A stretch of 64,000 nucleotides of DNA, from the NCBI GenBank assembly GCA_021292105.1, contig CM037874.1, positions 35,018,185-35,082,184 on the forward strand, written 5' to 3'. Every line of letters starts with the position of its first letter. Position 1 is the stretch's first letter. The position numbers and the translations under genes were made by a program. Under the pieces are notes generated by a model that was not told where the DNA came from, made no database searches, and was given only the letters and a program-made list of their open reading frames with translations. The DNA comes from Anadara kagoshimensis (taxonomy: Eukaryota; Mollusca; Bivalvia; Arcoida; Arcidae). Positions 1-11,708 of the stretch are shown piece by piece.

Positions 1-391
1 ATCTGAAAGATTGAGATTTCCATGTCTTCACTATTAAACAGGGACTGATTCTTTTTCTCCCATATCCAATATTTTACTATTTTGGAAAGTGTTTATGGAA
101 AAAAATATCCTAAAACTAAGCAAACTGTACATTTATGACATTAGCAACCAATGACTTCACAATTTAAATTGTTGGTGTCACAATCAAAGTGATAATTGTA
201 ACATCAGTGTGTGTAGCTTTTCCTTAACCTATGATGAGACAGAAAAATCTCACCCTGTTAAAAGATGGGATTTATTTGTCAAATATGGAAGAAAATTTCT
301 TCCCCGGGAACCTTTTTCTGGAAATGCTAGGAAAAATTGTATAGTACAATTTAAAGGTACGATTATGAGATTATGCAAATTGATTACTTAC

Positions 392-1320
392 ACAAACAAG
401 ATCCATTCTGTACTTTCACATAACCTTTACAACAATCAGTGACTTGATAATACATAGTAACTGTCTCATTATACTGCTCCAAACAATATCCAGGTCTGAA
501 AAATAAATCAGAAATATTAAATAGCATAAAAAATTACTTTTTGAAAGGCTTTTTGTTACAAATTTGAAGCCAATAACAATTTTGGTTATCAATATTCCTG
601 TGAAAAAATTACATGTCACTAGAGCTGTCATTGATGGGAATTTCAATATCAATATATCAACTGAAAAATGTATTGATATATCAAAATATCGGAATAGTGC
701 TTAAAAGAGTTTATTTTTTGTTGAATCTGTTATTTTCCACCAATATTTTGCATGTCTGGTGTCATCTTAAATGTTTCTAAGATTATATGCACTCTGTTTT
801 GTATGTCAGTTTGTTTTGAGATACATTAAAATGGTGGGATTTTAAAAGTATATTTACAACCAGTTTTATCTATGTGTCATTGACTACTCCTCCCTTAGCC
901 ATGAACTGGCAGCCATTTTTGTTGATATCGATACTAAAAAAATGTATCGATATATTGTATCAATAGCTTTTACAATGTTATATTGATATATTGATCTACC
1001 AATGATAGTCCTACTTGTATAAATCATAATGCAAATAGGCAAGTGTGATTATTAATCTATAAATTAATTCATTTATTATATCTCTATGATTATTCAATTG
1101 GATTTCACTAACATACACAAGCATACACAAACATTACTTACTTCTGGAATGTACAATAGCTCAAACTAAACATATGACATCTAGCTTTATACGACACTTG
1201 ACATGGATTACGTTCTTGCTTGTGGAGAATTCTGTCCGTCTTTCTTATAGATGTACATGTCTTACCGCTACAAAGAAAATTACATATAAAGAAAATTACA
1301 AAAATTATAAAGATTTTCAT
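392..1320 (-). CDS. EMI-domain secreted protein, 5' exons (MEGF10/11-like N-terminus), probably partial
   Basis: Two exons read on the minus strand: 1320-1142 and 495-392. The start at 1320 gives MKIFIIFVIFFICNFLCSG, a typical signal peptide. A cysteine-rich module follows: KTC (Cys22), PCQVSYKARC (Cys40, Cys48), SYCTFQK (Cys56), PGYC (Cys64), TDCCKGY (Cys81, Cys82) and SCLC. The spacing Y-x-x-R-C-x7-C ... CC-x-G-Y ... C is that of EMI domains such as the N-terminus of MEGF10/11. The exon 1 donor (GTAAGT, after 1142) and the exon 2 acceptor (TTTTTCAG, before 495) join in phase. Two N-glycosylation sequons (NET, NGS) are present. Exon 2 meets a consensus GTAAGT donor at 391 and, if unspliced, stops two codons later. 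The gene therefore either ends as a 96-residue secreted protein or continues off the left edge, perhaps into EGF repeats. I saw no further exon in 1-380. A role as an adhesion or scavenger-type extracellular protein is inference. Confidence 0.62.
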
Positions 1321-1615
1321 AATAATTCAATGTAAAATCCCACACCATATTTTATAATAGTTCTAGCACCTTTAACTGAACTATAAAATTTGTAGCCGCA
1401 AGTTAGAAACCTGCAAATACTTATCTTCTATATTCGACACCTTTTAATAGGCCATAGGGCTCTCTGGTGCATTTTAATAATTGTCAGCCAGATCACACTA
1501 GCCTACACCGATGTGACCATGACTGGCAGTGTGTATTGTGCGTATGTCTGCTTTATACTAGTGCGCACTCAGGGCGACTTTTTAGGTTTCTGTTTATTTT
1601 ATCAATAACATTATG

Positions 1616-1707
1616 TTAAATTAAACTTCCCGCGCAAATGTCAAAATAAGGATTTCCCAATCTCACAGTTGAAGATCGACTTCCAGTTTGTGAGGACAAA
1701 GTTTAAG
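1616..1707 (-). promoter_or_regulatory. Left arm of inverted E2F/ETS-like module
   Basis: About 92 bp that reappear in reverse complement at 3117-3208, with only scattered mismatches. It holds TTCCCGCGCAAA (1627-1638), the complement of an E2F-type site. The ETS core of the other arm is changed here (CTTCCAG instead of CTTCCGG). It could be a terminal inverted repeat of a mobile element or an inverted copy of the DCTPP1 promoter. Confidence 0.55.
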
Positions 1708-1790
1708 TGTGCTGCACTGATGACATTTTACAGCTGGGTTCTTTATCTTGCCATACATGCTATGACACAGGACCATGTACCACAAAAAAA
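1708..1790 (-). repeat. SINE family A fragment
   Basis: The text 'ctgatgacattttacagctg' and the following 'catgctatgacacaggacc' match the middle of family A SINEs seen complete elsewhere (for example 33352-33700). It abuts the left inverted arm. Confidence 0.55.
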
Positions 1791-2002
1791 AAACATAAAA
1801 CAAAACTAATGTTACAAATATTCCATTATACAAGACTATTATTCACAACCCATATTTCCTAATTTGAAGCATCATTTGGTTATTTCCAATTTATTTAGAG
1901 TTCTAAACATAATATTTTTAAAAAATGAAAAGAAAGCGATATTTTATAATGTGCTAAATCCACATTGATTTTAACGCATATAGAGTGTCCAGCTATTATT
2001 GG

Positions 2003-2560
2003 GTTGGATTGGATTAATGGTGTTTTAGGCCCCAGTCTAGATTCTTTTACTTATATAGATAGTTCCCATGTGATGTCACACTGTCCACTTCACAGGTAAA
2101 GTAGCGGCCATTTTGTAGGCATTTAGAAATCGAATCTTATTAATTCTTTCTAAAATAGGGTGTATAAAATTTATTGTCACATCGTAGTTATGGGGACAAA
2201 AAATCTTATAAAATATATACCAAATCAAAGTAAAAATATTGGCCATTTCATAAGTTTAAAAACTTTATTGATATCCCGATTACTTTTTGAAAAAGAATAA
2301 TTTTAAAATTAACAAATTTGGTTAAAATAGATAGATAATTGATATAGATTGCCCAATAAAATGGCGACCACTCTACTGAAAAATTCGTCTGCTAGAGGTC
2401 CATGGGAACTATCTATAGAGGGAGTTCTTGCATGGTGGAGGAAACCAGAGTGTCCAAATGAACTGGCAAACTTTCTCATTCTAGATTTTGCCCAAGTGGA
2501 ATTAGATACAATGACCATTTTGTGACTTTTAATTTGGCACGTGAATGTAGCTCCCAAATA
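2003..2560 (-). repeat. Family B SINE (minus) interrupted by a TIR element at 2054-2417
   Basis: The outer parts (2003-2053 and 2418-2560) read as a minus-strand family B SINE (tail complement 'ggccccagtctagattctttt', body 'ggtggaggaaaccagagtgtcc'). Between them lies a 364-bp segment bounded by TATAGATAGTTCCCATG (2054) and its exact complement (2401-2417). Weaker inverted similarity continues inward, through GCGGCCATTTT and AAAATGGCGACC. This is a MITE-like insertion into an older SINE. No coding potential seen. Confidence 0.6.
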
Positions 2561-3116
2561 TGAACAAGCACTCTACCAACTTAGCTATCATACTGTTCAG
2601 GTTTTTAAGACAAGATCATAGTCAGTGTTCACTAGCTGTTGTTGGGTGTCAATTATTTCAGATATCTATAACTAGTTGTGAGAAAGTTTAAAGATCTTAA
2701 AGAGGTGTCCTTTTGTTACTGAAAAATCTGGTGGAATTTTATCTATATTGACCTTATTGTTTTTATTATTTGAGAACTTACTGTGACAGGAATTTGTATA
2801 TACTCACCTAATTAATGAAGGAGTAAATACCAGTAAGATAAATAACAATAGTGACGACTTCAAAACCAGATTACAACACATTGTTCTTGATAGTTTGAAG
2901 ACGAGTAAGAAGTGTCTTTATGTTGTTGTTTATACACTGGTGAACATCTGTTTTAATCAAAATCTTGAGGTGATAAAGGACAGTAGTTGAAACTCAAGTC
3001 CACAGTCTACTTCATCCTGCGTTGTTTTACACTATACACTTCACTTTGAATAATCTGTATCACTGAAAAGTGTCTTTCTTTCACAAAATATTGAAACGTA
3101 TACGCATTTTCTTGTT

Positions 3117-3208
3117 CTTGAACTTTGTCCTCACAAACCGGAAGTCGATCTTCAGCTGAGATTGGGAAAACCCTATTATGACATTTGCGCGGGAAGTTTA
3201 ATTTAGCA
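3117..3208 (+). promoter_or_regulatory. Right arm of inverted module; candidate DCTPP1 promoter with ETS and E2F-like sites
   Basis: The reverse complement of 1616-1707. It contains ACCGGAAGT (3137-3145, ETS consensus) and TTTGCGCGGGAA (3184-3195, E2F consensus). It lies about 400 bp before the DCTPP1 start codon in the sense orientation. S-phase control of a nucleotide-pool gene would fit an E2F site, but that link is inference. Confidence 0.5.
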
Positions 3209-3600
3209 CAATATTATAAACTATTGAAAAGATGTATTTATATTATTTTATTATTTATAATTTGTAAAAATTACTACCTGTCTAAATATTGCTTACAATA
3301 TCGAGCATGAATTATAGAATGTAGAACTAAACCAATCTTACTTTCGTTTTGGTACTTTCGATTTTGGTTTTGCTAGACCAAGTCTCTTTGCCGTAATTTA
3401 GTTTCTCGACTTTAGATTTGTAAAAAAAAAAAATCAACATAAAGGGAATTTCCGTCAGTTAATAAATTATTGTCTACTAGTAGCATACAGTGTATCGCTC
3501 AGCCGGTTCTGCATCAAGGGTGTTCCAATAAGTACTTGCTCTTATTTTAAGATACGCATGCGCGAATGTAGTACATACACGTGGAGACAGTAACAACATC

Positions 3601-5253
3601 ATGGATGGTGATAACCAAGAACAACAAAGTGGGAAAGGCTTCAAATTTAGTGAAGAACCATCAATGGAAACAATGTAAATACAATGTATTTCAAGTCTGA
3701 TTAATGAAAAAAGTATTTTTTTGAAAATACACAAGATAGCTGTACATAGGACCTGTATGATCATATGGATCTGATCATCTTTATTGTTCTCCTTTATATT
3801 TAGTTGATAGATGATAACCTTTGCAAACTTAGCTTGTGGGGGTCACTAAATCAGTCTGTTTACCACTTAGTCCGTTTGCTCATGTAAAACCGTGCCAGCT
3901 CCATAACATACCTTATTTACATAGATCTATCTATAGATGGATTTTACATTTTTAATCAAACTTTGAACAAATGAATACAAGCATGAGATGATGTGCCTAA
4001 GTTTAAAGGTCAAGGTCACAAGATCAATGCCCATTGTCATGCTGTTTATAAAATGTATAACTTCCACATCTTTTGATGGATTTTGCACAAATGTAAACCA
4101 ACACGTGGGACGATGTGCACATACCACAATAATGTTTGTAGGTCAGGTTCATTATGTCATATTTTTTCAATTTTGTGTTCTGGTCCATTTTGACATTTTT
4201 CAACGTATTTTGATCAAATTTGGTACTTGTAAATGTTTATCAATATGTTTCAAGTCAATGGAAAGAAGCAAAATCTTGGGTATCATGATTTACCCTACCT
4301 CTGACTAAAATCTATGGAAATGATTGGCTAAATCGAATCACATGACCAACCCAGTATCATGCACGCACAAAAATACTGGGTCAGTAAGGCTCATACTGGG
4401 TGGGTTAGAGTAACGTCCCCTGTCTCTAACGTAAACGTCAACCAAAATGGCGACCGTAAATAAATGGTTTGCTGAACTTTCTGCTGAAGATAGTGAGTTA
4501 AAACGCATGGAAGTAGTATTTCGAAACATTGAAAGCCAAAGGAAAGACTGCTAGACTCCGTTAGTATGCTGAATTTTAGTATTTTTTTTGTCACAACAGT
4601 ATTTTATTGCACCCAAATTATAATTTTTTTAACTTCATTCATTGACATCGGTAGCATTTTTAAAAACCTTTTTCAATAGCCCCGGGTCATCGGTAGGGTA
4701 AAAAAGTTACATGGTTTGTAAGTGTCCGGTACGGAATGATACAGGGTCAATAGAAAACATACCGGGTTCGGCTATCGCCTCACCCGGTATCTTTCCTACT
4801 GACCCTGTATCATTCCGTACCGGACACTTACAAACCATGTAACTTATAATAATTTCCACGTATTTGGTTTGATTTTGATCAAAATCCACACAAATATATT
4901 GTGACATACCAGGTTAAGGTATGTAGGTCAAAGGTCAAGTTATTATCCTGTATTCATACATTGACTATCTTTATTTTAGAAGACAGATACAAGAGGAATT
5001 CTGTAATGAAAGAAACTGGAATCAGTATCACACCCAAGAAATATACTTCTGGCTTTGGTTGGTGAAGTAGGAGAGTTGGCAGAAATATTGTAAGCATCTA
5101 CACACATACACACACACACACAGAAATAAACAGCAACATCTGTATCATAAAAAAGCTGTTTGGAGCCATCAATTTCAGAAGTAATACATATGCACACACA
5201 CACACATGCACAGGGAGGTTTTAAACATTTATGATATGTAGAATCTTTTTAGT

Positions 5254-5290
<37 letters not shown>

Positions 5291-6952
5291 ACCAGTAAAA
5301 TCATATTTGATTTTGATAAGTAGCATCTTGTGAACACACACAAGGAGGTGGGGGGATAAAAATGGTTACAAAGTTTTATCATGTGTTAAAATAATCATCT
5401 TCATTTTTTACAGTCAGTGGAAAGGTGAAGTTAAAGTTGGAATACCTGGTGAGTTATTCTACTTCTTTATAGGAATGTTTTTCTTTTGGTTATGGAAGTA
5501 TGTAAGAATTGGACATTTTGCACACTGAATAATTCACGTAGCAAATTATGTTACATGTGCAATGTCCAATTCTTTCATACTTCTATACAAACATAAAAAT
5601 TAACTTCATTTCTTATAATTCAATTTATAGAATTTTTTTCAACAACAAATCAACAATTTAAATAATATTGCCATAGCAAGTAAAAAATAGTACAGCTATG
5701 GCATAGAAATTCAAATGCCACTGTGCACCATCCATATGATGACATCACTGATAGCCAATCCATTCATGCAAACATAACAGAAAAATGGGACCAATGAAAA
5801 TGCTTGAAACAAAGGAAAATTGAATTATTAAGACTTGTAAACCTTATCCTCTTTTAACCCTTCCTCTTATACATGAAAGATTTATATGTCATTTGAAAGG
5901 AAAAATTAAATGCCTTCCTTCGAAAGAGACCTAAAAAATTGATATAGTTTGTTAGTAGGCATAGCATGTTAAACAAACCTCTGTACACATTTCCCTGAGT
6001 ACATTTTGCAAAAGTCAAAATTTCTGCCACCTAATGTACATTAATAGCTAGTGACGTCCCAAAATATTCTTGACTGGGACAAAAAATTCAATGCAATCAA
6101 TCAATCAATCAATCAAAACACAGTAAGATAATTTTGAATTTGAAGGTAAACCTGTGAACCACTTGGCCAGCATTGTCCCTCACATTAGTCTAGTGATTAC
6201 ACTCAAAAGGCTCGATTGAATCTAAAAATTTATATTTTAATGTAACTTGTCCTGTGTCAGGTAATTACAAATATCTTTTGATTCAAAGCAGTCAGCTAAT
6301 CATCATCTGTTGATATGGCAGTGGCAGCCTGAGTTGTTCAGTTTGAAGAGTGCTTGTCTATAATATGGGAGGTTCCAGATTCAACCCCAGCCTGACTTAT
6401 TATTTCCTCTTTCTGCTACTTTTCTATCTTGCCTGTAACCGGTCACTTGAATAGCATACATTATGGTAAAACTTTCAATTCATTGCAACCATTTCTTCAG
6501 CCAAAATTGGCATTATCAAAGGGTTGTTTGGCAATGAATTGTGGGAGATTTACAAAGCAAAACATAAAAGAAAGAGACTTTAGTACTTCAAAATGCTTTG
6601 GTGATAAGCTCCATGGAAAAGATACCAAGGGGTATACAAAGAAGTTTTATACTGTATATCTTACCCAAGAAATTTCAAGTGATCTCCATGGTCCTGTTGT
6701 AACTAATGGACCATGTTTATTATTATCTTTTTAGAGTTTACAGAAGAGGAGAAGAAGCATGTTGGTCAGGAGATGAGTGATGTATTGGTGTATTTGATTA
6801 GACTTGCAGATAAATGTCAGATCGATCTTCCGAAAGCTGTGATGGATAAAATTGACCAAAATAGACAAAAATACCCAGTTCATAAAGTTTATGGAAAAAG
6901 TGATAAATATACAAAATACAAAGACATGGATGGACATACAGATAAAAGCTGA
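3601..6952 (+). CDS. DCTPP1: dCTP pyrophosphatase 1 (MazG-type NTP pyrophosphohydrolase), frameshifted in exon 2
   Basis: Hydrolyses dCTP and modified dCTPs to the monophosphate, cleaning the nucleotide pool. Exons 3601-3674, 4980-5089, 5414-5448 and 6735-6952 have GT/AG borders and compatible phases. Exon 1 gives FKFSEEPSMET, aligning with the family's start of the first helix. Exon 2 gives EEFCNERNWNQYH, then PRNILLALVGEVGELAE, which holds the first E-x-x-E metal-binding pair. Exon 3 gives FQWKGEVKVGIP. Exon 4 gives QEMSDVLVYLIRLADKC with the second Glu/Asp pair, then LPKAVMDKIDQNRQKYP. Length would be about 145 residues, close to the family. One base is missing at the CAC-AC-CCA junction (about 5032-5035). 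The raw frame then hits TAG at 5068-5070. The rest of the gene is conserved, so this is either a consensus error beside a C run or a recent disabling allele. All introns are present, so it is not a processed pseudogene. Confidence 0.87.
4289..4702. mobile_element. Short TIR element with mini-ORF, in DCTPP1 intron 1
   Basis: Bounded by TTTACCCTACCtcTGAC at 4289 and its near-complement GTCATCGGTAGGGTAAA ending at 4702 (15 of 17 positions match). Inside, 4446-4553 encodes a 35-codon ORF starting MATVNKWFAELSAED with a good start context (AAAATGGCG). I do not recognise the peptide; it may be the first exon of a transposase. No target duplication could be fixed. Confidence 0.4.
4704..4845. repeat. 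Perfect 46-bp inverted repeat (hairpin) directly after the TIR element
   Basis: The left arm 4704-4749 and right arm 4800-4845 are exact reverse complements over 46 bases, separated by a 50-base loop. The loop has its own 9-bp stem, ATACCGGGT (4759-4767) with ACCCGGTAT (4782-4790). Such perfect arms suggest a young fold-back element or very recent inversion-duplication. Confidence 0.85.
5101..5284. repeat. CA microsatellites
   Basis: Three CA runs near 5101-5123, 5191-5209 and 5254-5285, in DCTPP1 intron 2. Confidence 0.85.
5493..5584. repeat. Hairpin element, DCTPP1 intron 3
   Basis: GGAAGTATGTAAGAATTGGACA near the start pairs with TGTCCAATTCTTTCATACTTC near the end (one mismatch), with subterminal GCACA/TGTGC also pairing. 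A small palindromic MITE. Confidence 0.65.
5600..6734. other. DCTPP1 intron 3, remainder
   Basis: AT-rich intron sequence between exon 3 and exon 4. It has a short (AATC)n run at 6096-6115 and a 6429-6734 frame that is simply open through the intron end. The only coding part is the exon starting at 6735. Confidence 0.6.
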
Positions 6953-7999
6953 TTATTTAGAATATTTAGTGTTAATGATTATCTTTTGATCCCTAAACTT
7001 AAAATGGTATAATCCATTCCTTTGATTTTTGGATCATACCACTGATTTTTAGGGATGAGAAGGTCTTTTATTTGTTAAAAGTCTGTAGGATATTATTTAG
7101 GGTATTTTAAGTTTTATTAAATAAGAGAATTTTTTTTTATAAATGATTTGTTATTTTAGAGTTGTCTGTCAAAAAATTACTTAAACTGTGAAACCAGTTT
7201 TAATAACTTGGTTTAATGTTTGAAATTCGTAGATTGACAACCAAAAATATGGTATTTATTGTTCCAGCCAAGATCCATTCACTTGCATGTATATCAAGGC
7301 AGTCAGTTTTGGGATGATGAAAGAAACATGAGTACCAGAAGAAAACAACCTTCTGCAAACAAACTGACAAAATTTCCCGCACTGAATTTGCTGAGAGTAA
7401 TCTAGGTGCTGTGATCTTTAAGTGTGTGCTTTAGACTAATTCGCTGATCGCAAGCCATGACCACAATTTTCCCTCAAAGGTTCAGCATGCTTGAAAAAGA
7501 ATGAAAACTTGGCCTGAATTGCGCCATTTAATGATGTCACTGAAACTATTATATCATTAGTTGCTGAGAAGCTGCTTTGATACCGTGATGGCAGCCAGTG
7601 TCGGAACATAAAAGGCTTGTCTGGCGATACGTCAATTGGGCACAGAGACCCAAACAATTTGAATGAGTTCAAGGCTTATTTGTGATATAAAGAAATTTAC
7701 TCGCAATTTGACACCAGAGAAAAAAACCCGTCATTGGTTATACCAGATGATTGATAAGTTGTTAAATGATTTCATTTGATAGATTCTAATCATGCTGATT
7801 TCTCATGTGCCTGGAAATCACAAAATCATGCAGGTCACACGACTTAAAACTCTACTGTTCCATACATGTATTAAATTGATGATGTCTTATCGATTGAACT
7901 CGTCCTTCCTGGAAACAGGAAACAGTTGTCAAAAATCTTTAGGCCTTACTGGCATAGTAGTCTTAAAAGTGTATGCGTATGGATCACAGTGCCTGCCTT

Positions 8000-8370
8000 T
8001 TGGTATGAATCTAAATTGGCAGATCCATCTGTGTGCTTGCCAAAGGCCAGTGGTCTTCTCGGAGCATTCTGGTTTCCTCTACCATCTCAGAATGGACTGT
8101 TTTGACATTGTGTTTGAGTGTTTTGTGGTCTGCCTTGTACCAGCACGCACTCGTGATGACTTTAATGTGCTAGCCCATAGAGTCAGTATGCCACAGACAA
8201 GCTTACCACTTCCCCAGTCACATTATACTGATACTGGGTAAACCAGTAAAGGCCACAGCAAGGAAAATTTACTTTCCAACATGTGGTCCAAGTGAGACTC
8301 AAAACTCACAGCGGTGAGAGACCCTGGATTTGTAGACTGGCGTTTTATCCATTAGGCCACCACTGCCTCT
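8000..8370 (-). repeat. SINE with tRNA-Arg-like head (family C)
   Basis: On the minus strand the head reads GTGGCCTAATGGATAA..., like the A-box half of an arginine tRNA. The body contains GGCATACTGACTC..., CTAGCACATTAAAG and a stretch beside GTGCGTGCTGGTAC. The same body occurs at 35187-35245 (+), 59200-59300 (-) and 1500-1575 (-). The 'THSGERPW' peptide readable here is accidental. Confidence 0.55.
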
Positions 8371-9864
8371 ATAGTGATGAGACACTTGTCAAGAATGTCA
8401 TGCATAAACATTACAGAATTTGCAGTCCATTATATTGGTATGTAAGAGTTGAGGCATACAGATACAATACTGAAAGATCTTTTGGTTCATTTTAGGTCGA
8501 CTTGGATGGAGTTGAGTAATGGTGTTTAACACACAGTCAAGATTCTTTCACATATCAAGGTGGTCTGTTCTGGTAGATGGTGGAGGAAACCAGAGTGATA
8601 TGAGAAAACCACAAACCTTCAGCTGGCAAACTGACAACTTTCAAATTATTTGCCACTGAGGGTCTGCAACAATGTGGACTAATAAGTTTATATGCCGTGT
8701 CTCCTGTCATATTTGATTTTCTTTTGGAGCAAATCCTATTTTAATTCTCATCTAAGCTAATCACCTGAGGTGAGGACAATATATATTGAATGCATGACTC
8801 TGCAATACGTTTTTCACAACCATAACAAGTCATTAACTTTATTGTCAAAATTAATTTATTATAACGGATCATATAAATTGGTAACTTTGAGACATAATTT
8901 TGTGTAATGTATAACAAAGAATGAAAGACTAATCTTAATAAAATGTAAATTACATGTAATCGGCACTATCTGATAGAGCTTCGGCAAGTATAGCACAATT
9001 TATTTAATTTCATACTTCGATCATCGGTAACTCAAAATTGAACATTTGGTCCCAACATACATCTGATTCAACAACAAAGAGCATTGAAATCTCAAAATGT
9101 TATTTGTAGGCAAACACCATTGACCTGTCTGTTTGACCTTTCATTAGGAATATTCATATAGGAGGGTCCGCCCAATAAATAGGGAGTGTTAAAATCCACA
9201 GTGCACAGGTGTACTCTGAGGTGTGTATACAAAATACACATGTGCTGCCTACACATGGACATACTTGGTCGATGATAAGTATCTAAATGAAAGGTCAAGC
9301 GGACAAGTCAAAGTTGTTTGCCTAAACATGATGTTTGTTGATATCATTATTAGTGTTTGGAAATTTTGGTTTCTAAAAATAGTCATGGATTTTCCAGATT
9401 CCAAAAACAATTTGAATACATTTCACAACTAGATATGGAATAAAGAAACAAGAAACATTAACAAAAATATAAACAAGTGAACAATAATTTCCAGCAATTT
9501 AAATTAATAAAGGGGAATAACTGCTGGAAAAATTAACCAGACCAACACAAAGATATCAAAATAGGATCTTCCTTGTTTGAAAAAAAATAAATTTGTTAGG
9601 AAAATAAGAGGAAAAATTGTTGTAACAGTTCAAAAACAACATTAAACAAATTTAAACTAAAATAAGAGGAAAAATTCAAAAAGATCATTTTAAACAAATT
9701 TAAACTCTCAATTATGTAAAAGACAATGTAACTTCAAGAAAAAATCATCAGAGCAAAACAAAAATCTAAATGATATGTACATGCACCAAAAATAGCCATG
9801 GATTTTCAAGAATCAAATTTCAGCTCAAATAATTTTCATCACTTGCTAAGAAACAAACTAGAAC

Positions 9865-10412
9865 TGTCTCTTAAGAGCCAAATAACCCCACCCCCAACAT
9901 CTACAAAACTGTAATGTTTTCCTGTGACCTTGACCTTTCAGATATGACCTTGTTTCAAAACAGACATAGATGCCGGATTTAACAAGAATAGAATTCCTGG
10001 GTCCCCCGCCGGTCACCCATAACTCCAACAAAAAGTATCGACCAATGCTGATTTTCGAACTTGACCAAGGTATTAGTGGTATAAACATTTTGTATAAATT
10101 TAATGAAAATCCGTCAAAATTTGTAGGCATGAGAGCGCTTACAAGGTCAAGTTTTGGATAAAACAGAGAGTCATTATTGTGGTCAAAGTCCCATAACTCC
10201 AACAAAAAGTATCGACCAATGCTGATTTTCAAACTTGACCAAGGTATTAGTGGTATAAACAATTGGTATAAATTTAATGAAAATCCGTCAAAATTTGTAG
10301 GCATGAGAGCGCTTACAAAAAAGTGTGATGGACGGAAACACGGACACATGGCCGGACGGACGGAAGCCCGGCATTTCTATGTCCCCGCTCCGCGTTGCGG
10401 CGGGGGACAAAA
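9865..10412. repeat. Interspersed DNA repeat with duplicated 174-bp core
   Basis: The segment starting 'cccataactccaac' at 10016 recurs at 10190 with few changes (period 174 bp). The left end ('agagcc...ccccacccccaac...gaccttgacctttc') is shared with 36078-36332 and 36690-36985. The right end is GC-rich ('ccgcgttgcggcgggggac'). Long open frames here are repeat-derived. Confidence 0.6.
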
Positions 10413-11016
10413 ACATCAAAATATGTAATCTGTTTGAAAAAGGTGAATAGAAGAGAACAATATTCCCTGATTGCAATATGTAAAACAAAGCCTTTGTGAT
10501 TGTCTGAAACCATTTTGAGTCACAGTCTACCCAGAGCTTCGTAAGGCGCATTTTGTCATAGTTCATTTACTTGAAATAAGCATACAAAAACACGTCTCAA
10601 GGTAGTATTGGCGAATTATTCTTTTGATTTTTTGCATTAATAATTGAATTTAAAATGATTTAGATAAAATAGGTAAACGATAATATTTTATCTTCCTAAA
10701 ACGAAAAATAAGCTAGAAAAAATATGAAATTCTGACATAAAAAAGTCATGTGCAAAATTGAGATATGGTATAAGCTTGGTTTATGTCATAATCAGTGGAT
10801 TCCCTAGAATGTGTCATGAATTGTTTGTTCCCAATTGTATAAATGAAAATTCTGATTAAACTATGGGTATATGTCAAATTGAACTCTTAAATTAAAATAA
10901 ACAAAATAAATAGACAAACAACATTGACCTCTCTACTTGACCTTTCATCAGGAACATTCATATAGGAGGATCCATCCTACCCATGGGTGTGTTAGAATTC
11001 ACAATTTACATACTGT

Positions 11017-11222
11017 ACACATATTTAATTTTGCATGCATTTATTTTCACGGTATAGATAATTTAGACATATCTGTGTAGTTCAATTTTCGCGTTTTTAA
11101 AAAATACACTATAACACAATAAGCATAATATGATTTTCGCTCAGTATTAATTTTTGCGTAAAACAAACAACTGCTAATATGATAAATGTAAGTACACCGT
11201 GAAAATAATTATGTTCACAGTA
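11017..11222. mobile_element. MITE with TACTGTA-type ends, copy 1
   Basis: About 210 bp running from TACTGTACACATATTTAATT to ...TTCACAGTATAC. A second copy with the same internal text ('actataacacaa', 'aaaacaaacaac', 'gtacacc') is at 27772-27985. Ends are short imperfect inverted repeats. Confidence 0.5.
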
Positions 11223-11329
11223 TACACAATGCATGAACTTAAACCTGTAGCACTTAACTTTAGGTTAAGATTTTTTCCTTTCTGTTTTATACCCTCAATT
11301 ATTGATTCTACATACAGATATGGTGATTG

Positions 11330-11708
11330 ATTAAATGGAGTTTTATGTCCCAGTCAAGAATATTTCACTTATATCGTGGCATCACAAGCTATAGGTGAAG
11401 TGGCAGAAAATTTTACCTTTGCAGTGTGCCCAGGGGCAATATACAGGGAGAGTTCTTAAACATGGACACGAGGCATAGGTTTTTAAGAAACCAGTGACTT
11501 AAGTTTCTAAATGCCAAGTGCTTGGTAAAAGAACAGTTTAACTACCTATTTGACTTAAGTTTCTAAATGCCAAGTGCTTGGTGAAACAACAGTTTAACTA
11601 CCTATTTTTAAGTCTTGGTCAGACCTAGCAGGGATTTGGGATTTGGGATTTGAACCCACAAACTCCCACATACAAATCTAGCACTCTACCAATTGAGCTA
11701 CCGTAATG
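11330..11708 (-). repeat. SINE family A with internal 58-bp tandem duplication
   Basis: The minus-strand copy runs from 'gtcccagtcaagaatatttc' to the tRNA-like head near 11660-11708 ('tctagcactctaccaattga'). The block beginning 'gacttaagtttctaaatgcc' occurs twice in a row (about 11499 and 11554). Confidence 0.7.

Noticed and set aside
4446..4553. Exon 1 of DCTPP1
   Set aside because: The mini-ORF stops in frame and does not match the family; the exon at 3601-3674 does, in phase.
8283..8360. THSGERPW, resembling a C2H2 zinc-finger linker
   Set aside because: It falls across the tRNA-like head of a SINE, and no Cys/His finger pattern follows.
9858..10428. Long open frames on both strands
   Set aside because: They follow a repeat with a 174-bp duplication (174 is a multiple of three) and match interspersed repeats at 36 kb.
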